Assembly (NCBI GenBank): GCA_947631345.1
Contig: CANRKW010000020.1
Span: forward strand, 1 to 13,732
DNA: 13,732 nucleotides
Direction: 5' to 3'
From: an uncultured Bacilli bacterium
Lineage (GTDB): Bacteria > Bacillota_I > Bacilli_A > RF39 > UBA660
Shown: piece by piece, positions 1 through 5,820 of the stretch
Layout of the letters: each line of letters starts with the position of its first letter
Numbering within the stretch: position 1 is the first letter of the stretch
Translations under genes and position numbers: made by a program
The notes under the pieces: generated by a model
The model's database searches: none
Told to the model about the DNA's origin: nothing
The model's input: only the letters and a program-made list of their open reading frames with translations

Positions 1-144
1 AAAGATTTAGCTAAAAAAATAGGTGTTGGAATATCTACTATAGGTAATTTAGAAAGTTCTAATATAACACAAGGTGTTAGTTTATATAATTTATATAAAA
101 TAAGTAAAGTATTAGATGTTTCTATAGATAAATTCTTTGAATAG
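1..144 (+). CDS. XRE-family HTH regulator, C-terminal fragment
   Basis: The window opens inside a gene; the last 47 codons are visible and end in TAG at 142-144. The peptide reads KDLAKKIGVGISTIGNLES, then a segment ending VSIDKFFE. This is the usual second half of a Cro/C1-type helix-turn-helix domain: the turn and recognition helix (a 'xxLAxxxGVsxxTIxxlE' pattern), then two short helices ending in 'vLdVsidxFF'. Such proteins bind operator DNA as dimers in the cytoplasm. The start, any N-terminal extension and the target genes are outside the window. The gene is followed at once by a terminator, so it is probably not co-transcribed with uvrC. The family call is firm, the specific role unknown. 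Confidence 0.8.
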   Translation, partial: KDLAKKIGVGISTIGNLESSNITQGVSLYNLYKISKVLDVSIDKFFE

Positions 145-170
145 CATATATTGCTATTTTTCTTTTGTTT
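140..170 (+). terminator. Rho-independent terminator of the XRE gene
   Basis: A 7-bp perfect stem AATAGCA (140-146) / TGCTATT (152-158) with a 5-nt loop is followed by a T-rich tail (157-170, interrupted by C and G). The left arm overlaps the stop codon of the upstream gene, and the right arm overlaps the -35 region proposed for uvrC. Confidence 0.8.
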
Positions 171-179
171 TAGTACAAT
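151..179 (+). promoter_or_regulatory. Probable sigma-A promoter of uvrC
   Basis: TTGCTA (151-156), a 17-bp spacer, then TACAAT (174-179). Transcription would start near 186, where the AGGTG ribosome binding site (186-190) begins, 8 nt before the ATG at 199. The leader would be only about 13 nt. Confidence 0.55.
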
Positions 180-198
180 AATTATAGGTGTATTTATT

Positions 199-1962
199 AT
201 GATTAAAGAAAAATTATCATTAGTTCCTTTACTTCCAGGATGTTACTTAATGAAAAACAAAGAAGGTATAGTTATATATGTAGGTAAAGCCAAATTACTT
301 AAAAATAGGCTTAAAAGTTACTTTAATGGAAGAGTAGAAGGTAAAACAAAAAAGTTAGTAAGTGAAATAGTAGATTTTGATTATATTATAACTGGTAGTG
401 AATTAGAAGCTTTTATATTAGAAATGAACTTAATTAAAAAGTACGATCCTAAATATAACATACTTCTTAAAGATGACAAAAGTTATCCATATATAGAATT
501 TAAAAATGAGAAATATCCTAGTCTTTCTGTCAAAAGAGAAATAAACGTTCAAAAAAAGAACAAAATGCTCTTTGGCCCATTTCCAAATGCCTATGCAGCA
601 AGAAGACTTGTTAATCTAATAAATAGGTTATACCCATTAAAAAAATGCGATAAAATGCCCAAGAAGGAATGCTTATATTACCACATAGGTGAATGTTTAG
701 GTTACTGTATTCATAAAGACATAGACACAACTAATTTAAGAGGCGAAATAATAGATATACTAAATGGACATGATGAAATACTTATAAATAAAATAAATGA
801 AAAAATAAAGATAAATTCAGATAACTTAAATTATGAAGTTGCTTTAGAACTAAAAAAAGAACTAGATTATATAAAAATAGTATTTGAAAGACAAAAAGTA
901 GAATTAAATGATGGAATAAATAGAGATATATTTAATTACTACATAAATAATGGTTATATAAGTATTAGTGTATTCTTTTTAAGAAATGGAAAACTTCTAG
1001 GAAATAAAAAGAACATCTTTCCTTTAATAGATGACATAAAAGAAACTCTAGAATATTACATAGTAAACTTTTATGCTAAAAAGAACATCCCACCTAAAGA
1101 AATAATAGTCCCAAATGAACTTGATATAGACCTCCTTAGTAGTGTTTTATCTACTAAAGTTATTACAACTACAAAAGGAAAGAAAAAGCACTTATTTGAT
1201 CTTGCAAAAACCAATGCAAAAATTAATTTAGAAAACAATATGGAAATGATTTATAGAAATGATGAAAGAAGCTTTGATGCAAGTCGTGAACTTGGTAACA
1301 TCTTAAATATAGAAAATCTAAGTATAATAGAAGCTTTTGACAATGCCCATTTATTTGGTACTTTTACAGTAAGTGGTATGGTAACTTTTATAGATGGAAA
1401 ACCAAGTACTAAAGACTATAGAAAATTCAAAATTTCAAAAGAACAAAATGATGATGTATCTTCTATGAAAGAAGTTATATATAGAAGATATCAAAAAATG
1501 CTATTAAACAAAACAAGAAAACCTGACTTAATATTAGTAGATGGTGGAATAAATCAAGTTAATGCCTGTAATGAAGTTTTAAACAGTTTAAACATAAATA
1601 TAAAAGTATGTGGACTTATGAAAGATGACAAACACACTTTATCTGCACTTTTAGATGGAGACACACTAACAACATATAATATAGATAAAAAAAGTAATGT
1701 ATTTTATCTTTTAACAAGAATAAGTGATGAAGTTCATAGATTTACAATAAATTATCATAGACAAATAAGAAGTAAAGGAAGTCTTTCTTCAGTTTTAGAT
1801 GAAATAGAAGGTATAGGAGAAGTAAGAAAAAAAGAACTTCTTAAAAAATACGGAAGTTTAAAGAAAATAAAAGAAGCTAGTATTGAAGAACTTTCCAATA
1901 TTTTACCAGAAAATGTAGCAATAAATTTATTAGAATTTTTAGAAAGTAAAGAAAACCTTTAA
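199..1962 (+). CDS. uvrC: UvrABC excinuclease subunit C
   Basis: UvrC makes the dual incisions on either side of a lesion after UvrA/UvrB have located it. The 587-aa product has the full domain order. A GIY-YIG nuclease domain lies at about residues 10-90 (GCYLMKN, IVIYVGKAK, with a conserved ExxLIKKYxPKYN segment). A Cys cluster C150-x7-C158-x7-C166-x3-C170 matches the Fe-S ligand spacing seen in other UvrC proteins. A UVR-type helical hairpin is at about 205-235. The RNase H-like second nuclease carries D381 (FDNAH), D448 (LVDGG) and H513, and helix-hairpin-helix motifs (GIGEVRKKELLKKYGS) end the protein. An upstream in-frame TTG at 151 would add 16 hydrophobic residues and lies in the terminator and promoter; ATG 199 has AGGTG 8 nt upstream and starts where the family does. 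Length is normal. Confidence 0.97.
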   Translation: MIKEKLSLVPLLPGCYLMKNKEGIVIYVGKAKLLKNRLKSYFNGRVEGKTKKLVSEIVDFDYIITGSELEAFILEMNLIKKYDPKYNILLKDDKSYPYIEFKNEKYPSLSVKREINVQKKNKMLFGPFPNAYAARRLVNLINRLYPLKKCDKMPKKECLYYHIGECLGYCIHKDIDTTNLRGEIIDILNGHDEILINKINEKIKINSDNLNYEVALELKKELDYIKIVFERQKVELNDGINRDIFNYYINNGYISISVFFLRNGKLLGNKKNIFPLIDDIKETLEYYIVNFYAKKNIPPKEIIVPNELDIDLLSSVLSTKVITTTKGKKKHLFDLAKTNAKINLENNMEMIYRNDERSFDASRELGNILNIENLSIIEAFDNAHLFGTFTVSGMVTFIDGKPSTKDYRKFKISKEQNDDVSSMKEVIYRRYQKMLLNKTRKPDLILVDGGINQVNACNEVLNSLNINIKVCGLMKDDKHTLSALLDGDTLTTYNIDKKSNVFYLLTRISDEVHRFTINYHRQIRSKGSLSSVLDEIEGIGEVRKKELLKKYGSLKKIKEASIEELSNILPENVAINLLEFLESKENL

Positions 1963-1986
1963 ATTATTTAAAATATAATGTATAAT
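1958..1986 (+). promoter_or_regulatory. Promoter for the RnfC-like gene, probably giving a leaderless mRNA
   Basis: TTTAAA (1958-1963), a 17-bp spacer and a perfect TATAAT (1981-1986). Only 7 nt separate the -10 box from the ATG at 1994, so the expected start point falls on or next to the start codon. No purine-rich ribosome binding site exists between them. The elements are AT-only, so chance resemblance is possible. Confidence 0.45.
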
Positions 1987-1991
1987 TTAAA
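1958..1991. repeat. 10-bp inverted repeat over the promoter
   Basis: TTTAAATTAT (1958-1967) is the exact reverse complement of ATAATTTAAA (1982-1991), separated by 14 nt. The left arm contains the proposed -35 and the right arm most of the -10, a placement expected of an operator. It lacks any G or C, so it may be a chance product of composition. It is not followed by a T-run and does not look like a uvrC terminator. Confidence 0.4.
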
Positions 1992-1993
1992 TT

Positions 1994-2770
1994 ATGAAAG
2001 AGTTAGAAGTAGAAAATAATTATTTATTTGATTATATTTATATACCTTTTGATAATGAATATGATTTATCATTAGAAAATGAATATGTCTATAGAAATGA
2101 TTTAATAGTTAAAAGTAAAAATATATATTCTCCTATATCAGGAAGAATATATGGAAAAACAGATATGAATTTTTATGATTCACAAAGTGAAGTTCTAGTT
2201 ATAGAAAATGACTTTAAAGACCTAATAAATAAGTCTTATATAAGAAATAAAGATATATATAATGTAGATATTCCTAAGTTAGATATTTTAAATAAAAGTG
2301 AAATAATATTAAAAATAACTAATGATATTAATTTATCTTTATTATTTAAAGACAACATAGTAAATATATTAGAAACACTAAATATAATAAATATAAAAAC
2401 TAAAAAAAATGTTAAAATTTTATTAGATAAAAGAAATATATTTATTTATGAACTTTTATTTAGTTATATAGGAACATATCCTAATATAGATATTATATTT
2501 AATAGTGAAACTTACACTTTAGATGTATATGAAATAATAGATTTATACAATTTAATTAGAAATAATCCTATAAGAGATTTTATTTATATAGAACTTTCAA
2601 ATAAGAAAGATATATCTATTTTAAAAGTAAAGAAATACTGTAATTTAAAAGAACTTCTATATAATAAGAATATTTCATTTAATAAAGATATTGTTATTAA
2701 TGATAAAGTAAAAACTACTAATTTAGATTATATTATAGATGAAAAAATCAATAAGATTTACATTAATTGA
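1994..2770 (+). CDS. Degenerate RnfC-like protein (barrel-sandwich plus SLBB-like), function unknown
   Basis: The 258-aa protein has no signal peptide or TM segment. Residues about 30-72 (RNDLIVKSKNIYSPISG, then IYG and EVLVIEN) look like the N-terminal barrel-sandwich domain of RnfC, which carries a 'v..Gd.V...q.i......v.sp.sG.v' pattern. Residues 172-222 follow the RnfC/NuoF order: a 'TYTLDVYEIIDLYNLIRNNPI' helix (RnfC has 'n..T.yai.eAv..gkPl'), then a strand and an SLBB-like segment. The glycine-rich FMN/NADH motifs and the two 4Fe-4S cysteine clusters of RnfC are absent; the only Cys is C216. A redox function therefore seems lost, and a scaffold or binding role is possible. The assignment rests on remembered family patterns and is moderate. 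Start ATG 1994 has no ribosome binding site. Base composition is extremely AT-rich. It sits downstream of uvrC with its own promoter and no clear terminator between. Confidence 0.55.
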   Translation: MKELEVENNYLFDYIYIPFDNEYDLSLENEYVYRNDLIVKSKNIYSPISGRIYGKTDMNFYDSQSEVLVIENDFKDLINKSYIRNKDIYNVDIPKLDILNKSEIILKITNDINLSLLFKDNIVNILETLNIINIKTKKNVKILLDKRNIFIYELLFSYIGTYPNIDIIFNSETYTLDVYEIIDLYNLIRNNPIRDFIYIELSNKKDISILKVKKYCNLKELLYNKNISFNKDIVINDKVKTTNLDYIIDEKINKIYIN

Positions 2771-2810
2771 CAAGAATTTATAAAAGAATATATTAATTTT
2801 ATTTAATATT

Positions 2811-2819
2811 TGATATAAT
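2811..2819 (+). promoter_or_regulatory. Extended -10 promoter of the sORF-CPBP unit
   Basis: TGATATAAT is a perfect extended -10 (TG-n-TATAAT). No good -35 stands 17 bp upstream, as is usual for extended -10 promoters. A TTGACA at 2767-2772 with TATATT at 2789-2794 (16-bp spacer) could be a second, weaker start. Initiation from the extended -10 would be near 2826, about 23 nt before the small ORF. Confidence 0.6.
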
Positions 2820-2848
2820 TGTATTGAAAGGTAAAGGAGGTGCCATTT

Positions 2849-2893
2849 ATGAGTTTAAAAGAACTTTTAAAAAAACTATTCCCATGGTTATAG
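2849..2893 (+). CDS. 14-aa amphipathic peptide ORF (candidate leader or effector peptide)
   Basis: The ORF encodes MSLKELLKKLFPWL and ends in TAG. Translation is supported by AAAGGAGGTG (2833-2842), a ten-base match to the anti-Shine-Dalgarno with 6-nt spacing, the strongest ribosome binding site in the window, behind an extended -10 promoter. Hydrophobic residues L3, L6, L7, L10, F11, W13 and L14 fall on one helix face opposite K4, E5, K8 and K9, giving a net charge of about +2. There is no signal peptide or Cys. It lies 42 nt upstream of the CPBP gene in the same unit. It could be a leader peptide that couples translation to the membrane protein, or a small membrane-active or signalling peptide, since CPBP proteins are known partners of small peptides in bacteriocin loci. 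No homologue is recognised. Confidence 0.55.
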   Translation: MSLKELLKKLFPWL

Positions 2894-2935
2894 TCTAAAC
2901 AATATGGGGGTTCTTGGTTAATTTAAGAGGTGGAT

Positions 2936-3604
2936 ATGAAAAGCAACTATACTAAATTAATAAAAGGGATTTGTGTTATACTTCTATATATTTTAATGCC
3001 TGAAATACTTGCTATGTTCGTGCCCAGTATTCAGGAATCTAACACTTTGGATTTAATATATAGATGCTTATTTATGTTTTTGTTGCTTCTATTATATATT
3101 TACATTTATAAAGACGATATAATAAAAGAAGTAAAGACATTTTTAAGTCGCCCTTTAAAAATAGTGGGTTCTTCGTTAATTTACTTCTTATTCCTAATAC
3201 TGGGTATAGGTACAATATCTGCAGTTTTGCTTTTTTTAGACCTAGCCCCAGGTTTTCAATATGCTAACTCTGCCATTTTGGACACACTACTTAATAAAAA
3301 TTTTATAATATTAATAATATACGTTTTCTTTATAACACTATTTACAGAACAAATAGTGTTTAGGAAAGTATTTAAAGACATAATAAATAATAAGTATTTC
3401 TTTATAATATTTTCAGGAATTATATATGGTATATTACAAGTAGGATATTCATTTTCTAGTATAAATGATGTTCTTACAATAATACCTTTCGCTTATGCTG
3501 GTATTATATTAAATCTTTCATATGAAAAAACAAATACAATTGTAACACCTTGTTTAGTATATTTTTTCTATGATTTGTTTTTACTTTTGATTACTATTTC
3601 CTAG
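2936..3604 (+). CDS. CPBP/Abi-family membrane protein, probably inactive as a protease
   Basis: The 222-aa protein has about six to eight TM segments (roughly residues 8-28, 40-58, 77-101, 121-137, 154-172, 178-194, 201-221). The CPBP (CAAX protease and bacteriocin-processing) pattern can be followed but is damaged. E138-Q139-xxx-R143 stands where EExxxR is usual; the next motif reads GIIYGILQ with Q168 instead of the metal-binding His; the last motif has Y209 and D213 where H and N/D are usual. Only the first Glu and the Arg remain of the classic set, so hydrolysis is doubtful. ATG 2936 follows AAGAGGTGG (2925-2933); a GTG at 2930 lies inside that site. The first half looks visibly richer in G and C than its neighbours. 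It is preceded by a tiny ORF and followed after 31 nt by a membrane-anchored protein, suggesting a shared unit. Bacteriocin self-immunity or peptide handling is possible but inferred. Confidence 0.7.
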   Translation: MKSNYTKLIKGICVILLYILMPEILAMFVPSIQESNTLDLIYRCLFMFLLLLLYIYIYKDDIIKEVKTFLSRPLKIVGSSLIYFLFLILGIGTISAVLLFLDLAPGFQYANSAILDTLLNKNFIILIIYVFFITLFTEQIVFRKVFKDIINNKYFFIIFSGIIYGILQVGYSFSSINDVLTIIPFAYAGIILNLSYEKTNTIVTPCLVYFFYDLFLLLITIS

Positions 3605-3635
3605 AATTGTAAAGAATAATAAAAAGAGGGATTGT

Positions 3636-4298
3636 ATGAATAAAAAAATAATTATACTTGCTTTTTTAATGATTATAACATTATCTGGACTGATAGTATT
3701 AAATATAGAAAAAGAAAAAAGTAAAAATGAAGTTTTAGAAAAAGATTACATTGCTGAAAATAATGAATTTAATGTAACTAAAAAAATAACTGAAAAAGAA
3801 ATAATATATGAAGTAATAGATAAAGGTTTAACATATAGTTGGACTTTTGCTAAAAATGATAACACTTATAAATTAAAAGATAATATAGAAATAGAAACTG
3901 ATTTAAAATTAGATGTAATAAAAGATAGTATAAATAGTTTAAATAATTTAGTAAGTAATAAAGATGTAACTGTTATAAAGTTTTCACATCATGGGTATTT
4001 ACCTAGTAAAGCAAAAATACTTATAGATGTAAAAGATAAATATAAAGAAGGAGAATTATTATATTTATACTATTTTAATGAAGAAGAAAATAAAGTAGAA
4101 TATATAGATAGAGGAATAAAAGTAGAAAATGGAAAAGTAGAGTTTGAAATTGAACATTGTTCTAAATATTTCTTAACTGCTTCAATTGTACAAGATGCTG
4201 TAAATAACCCTAAAAACATAAATATAGTTATAATAGTAATGGTAGTGGTTATTATAGTTTTAATAGCTGTTACATTATTTCAAAACAAGAATAAATAA
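3636..4298 (+). CDS. Exported protein anchored by N- and C-terminal TM helices, function unknown
   Basis: The 220-aa product has a hydrophobic N-terminus after MNKK (residues 4-23, signal or anchor), a hydrophilic middle and a strong C-terminal helix (about 194-214) followed by KNKNK, which leaves a basic cytoplasmic tail. The middle ends in a beta-rich segment (124-181) of the form 'kAkIlIdVkdkYkeGelLYLYYFNeeenKVEYIdrgikVeNGkVeFeieHcSkYFLTa'. This resembles the small beta-domains near the C-terminus of many Firmicute surface proteins, which typically end 'vtFetdHFStYvl'. There is no sortase motif. AGAGGG (3625-3630) precedes the ATG by 5 nt. The terminator at 4282-4316 overlaps its end, so it is the last gene of the unit that starts with the 14-aa ORF. 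Role unknown; surface or membrane sensing alongside the CPBP protein is only a guess. Confidence 0.75.
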   Translation: MNKKIIILAFLMIITLSGLIVLNIEKEKSKNEVLEKDYIAENNEFNVTKKITEKEIIYEVIDKGLTYSWTFAKNDNTYKLKDNIEIETDLKLDVIKDSINSLNNLVSNKDVTVIKFSHHGYLPSKAKILIDVKDKYKEGELLYLYYFNEEENKVEYIDRGIKVENGKVEFEIEHCSKYFLTASIVQDAVNNPKNINIVIIVMVVVIIVLIAVTLFQNKNK

Positions 4299-4316
4299 TT
4301 TTCTTGTTTTTTCTTC
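4282..4316 (+). terminator. Rho-independent terminator
   Basis: A 10-bp perfect stem AAAACAAGAA (4282-4291) / TTCTTGTTTT (4301-4310) with a 9-nt loop and a pyrimidine tail. The left arm overlaps the last codons of the preceding gene. It ends the 2811-4298 unit. Confidence 0.8.
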
Positions 4317-4345
4317 TTGAAAAATACTTTATACTTTATTATTAT
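4317..4345 (+). promoter_or_regulatory. Probable sigma-A promoter of holA
   Basis: TTGAAA (4317-4322), 17-bp spacer, TATTAT (4340-4345). Six nucleotides later comes the ribosome binding site GAGGAA (4352-4357), so the start point is expected at the ribosome binding site itself, 11 nt before the ATG. Confidence 0.6.
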
Positions 4346-4362
4346 AAATATGAGGAATTATT

Positions 4363-5289
4363 ATGATATATGTTTTATATGGAGAAAATGAAAGTGAAAT
4401 AAAAAAATACATTTCTTTAATTATAAAAGAAAACAAAATAGATACAAAAGTTACTTATAATTATAAAGATGATAAAATAGAAGATGTAATAGAAGAAGCA
4501 AGTTACACTGATTTATTTGGTAGTACTAAATTAATAATACTAAATGACTCGACTTTTTTATCTACTGATAAACTAACTAATGAAGATAAATTATTAAGTT
4601 TTATAGATAATCCTAATAAAAGTACTATATTAATACTTAAAAATGACAAAATTGATTCTAAAAAGAAAATAGTTAAAGAACTTAATATAAAAGCAAAAGT
4701 TATAGAATTTAAACTTCTAAATAATAAAAATATAGATAAATATATTATGGATTATTTTAAAGAAAAAGACTTTTCTATAGATACACCTAGTATTAAAGAA
4801 ATATCTAAAAGACTTATTTCAAATACTTCTGTTATAGATTCTGAATTAGAAAAACTTATATTATATAAAACTAATAGTAAAAAAGTAACTTTAACTGATG
4901 TAGAAAAAGTAATAACTAAATATGAAAGTGAAAATGTATTTGATTTAATAGATTCTGTTATAAGAAAAGATAAAAAAGGTATATTTACTAAATATAAAAA
5001 ACTTATTAATGAAAAGGTTGAACCTATTATGATTCTAACACTTTTATCAAACCAATTTAGGCTTTTACTTAGTGTTTTAATATTATCTAAAAATACAACT
5101 GACGATAAAATAGCAAGCATATTAAATGAACATCCTTATAGAATAGAAATAGCTAAAAGAAGTATTTACAATATTAAAAAAGAAGAACTAATTTTAATAA
5201 TTAAAAAACTATTTATAACTGACTATAATATTAAAACAGGTATTATGGATAAATATGATGCACTTAATCAATTTTTTCTTGAACTTTAA
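4363..5289 (+). CDS. holA: DNA polymerase III, delta subunit (clamp loader)
   Basis: The 308-aa delta subunit opens the beta sliding clamp within the clamp-loader complex at the replication fork. The N-terminus MIYVLYGENESEIKKYI is typical of HolA, where the P-loop of the AAA+ fold is degenerate ('lYGedeyli') and ATP is not bound. Further family signs are 'ASYTDLFGSTKLIIL', then 'NPNKSTILIL' in the AAA+-like module (to about 130), a helical lid (about 140-200) and a collar domain with 'EPIMILTLLSNQFRLLL' and the C-terminal 'KTGIMDKYDALNQFFLEL' (family: 'iKtG......leelll.l'). It is slightly shorter than most HolA (about 330-345 aa). The GAGGAA site fixes ATG 4363. The gene has its own promoter and no rpsT or comE neighbour in this window. 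Confidence 0.92.
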   Translation: MIYVLYGENESEIKKYISLIIKENKIDTKVTYNYKDDKIEDVIEEASYTDLFGSTKLIILNDSTFLSTDKLTNEDKLLSFIDNPNKSTILILKNDKIDSKKKIVKELNIKAKVIEFKLLNNKNIDKYIMDYFKEKDFSIDTPSIKEISKRLISNTSVIDSELEKLILYKTNSKKVTLTDVEKVITKYESENVFDLIDSVIRKDKKGIFTKYKKLINEKVEPIMILTLLSNQFRLLLSVLILSKNTTDDKIASILNEHPYRIEIAKRSIYNIKKEELILIIKKLFITDYNIKTGIMDKYDALNQFFLEL

Positions 5290-5307
5290 TACTTTTTATG
5301 GTACAAT
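5279..5307 (+). promoter_or_regulatory. Probable sigma-A promoter of the 131-aa gene
   Basis: TTGAAC (5279-5284), 17-bp spacer, TACAAT (5302-5307) with TG one base upstream (extended -10). The -35 overlaps the last codons of holA. The ribosome binding site AAAGGGTGAG starts about 15 nt downstream. Confidence 0.6.
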
Positions 5308-5337
5308 AATCTCTTAAAAAAGAAAGGGTGAGAAAAG

Positions 5338-5733
5338 ATGAAAAAAGAAGAATTTATTAAAAAACTAGAGAAATTATATAAAGAAGAAACAAAAAATGCA
5401 CTACTGTTTATTTTAGGAATTAATAATGGTTTATATGAAAAATGTAAAGAAGAAATTATAGATGTAGAATATTCATTTAATATTGTAAAAACTTTACATA
5501 AAAGTATTATAACTAAAGTAAGAAAACTATTAAATATAGAATTATCTTTAGAAAAAAATACAGACACAAGTTTCTATAATTTAGGAAGTTCCATTAGTTA
5601 TTTTCTAAGTATTGGAGAAACTGATATAATATTAGGTTATATAAATAATCTATTAGAAAGTGAATTAAATAGTAAATTAAATAAAGATACTTTAGATAAA
5701 TTAGTACTAAAAATGTCTAAAAATACAAAATAA
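5338..5733 (+). CDS. Hypothetical protein, soluble and helical
   Basis: I do not recognise this 131-aa protein. It begins MKKEEFIKKLEKLYKEETKNALLF, a charged amphipathic helix. It is lysine- and glutamate-rich with no TM segment, signal peptide or metal-binding motif; its single Cys (in YEKCKEE) is isolated. Residues 30-110 alternate leucine and isoleucine with charged residues, which suggests a small all-alpha fold. The ATG follows AAAGGGTGAGAAAAG with good spacing and an extended -10 promoter, so expression is likely. It lies alone between holA and lon, both with their own promoters. A minus-strand ORF through part of it is a composition shadow. Confidence 0.65.
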   Translation: MKKEEFIKKLEKLYKEETKNALLFILGINNGLYEKCKEEIIDVEYSFNIVKTLHKSIITKVRKLLNIELSLEKNTDTSFYNLGSSISYFLSIGETDIILGYINNLLESELNSKLNKDTLDKLVLKMSKNTK

Positions 5734-5763
5734 AAAATTTAAATAAAAAAATTAAAAAATGGG

Positions 5764-5792
5764 TAGACAAGAGGTAGGAAAAAATTTATAAT
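5764..5792 (+). promoter_or_regulatory. Sigma-A promoter of lon
   Basis: TAGACA (5764-5769), 17-bp spacer, TATAAT (5787-5792), with an A/T-only stretch upstream resembling an UP element. I find neither a CIRCE inverted repeat nor a CtsR heptad pair around it, so heat control by HrcA or CtsR is not visible. The ribosome binding site GGAGGTG is at 5805-5811. Confidence 0.7.
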
Positions 5793-5820
5793 AAAAAGTC
5801 ATATGGAGGTGAAAAACACA

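Noticed and set aside
151..198. Upstream TTG start for uvrC giving 16 extra hydrophobic residues
   Set aside because: It lies in the upstream terminator and the proposed -35, has no ribosome binding site, and the extension is not part of the UvrC family; ATG 199 has AGGTG before it.
4752..5120. Minus-strand ORF inside holA, and similar ones at 5286-5567, 5799-6002, 8536-8889 and plus 11367-11594
   Set aside because: Each is a shadow of a well-supported gene on the other strand, with serine- or isoleucine-rich low-complexity translations and no ribosome binding site of note.
5803..5820. ATG at 5803 as lon start
   Set aside because: It falls directly on the GGAGGTG ribosome binding site that serves ATG 5821.
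5734..5820. CIRCE or CtsR operator at the lon promoter
   Set aside because: I looked for the TTAGCACTC/GAGTGCTAA repeat and for paired GGTCAAA-type heptads; neither is present.
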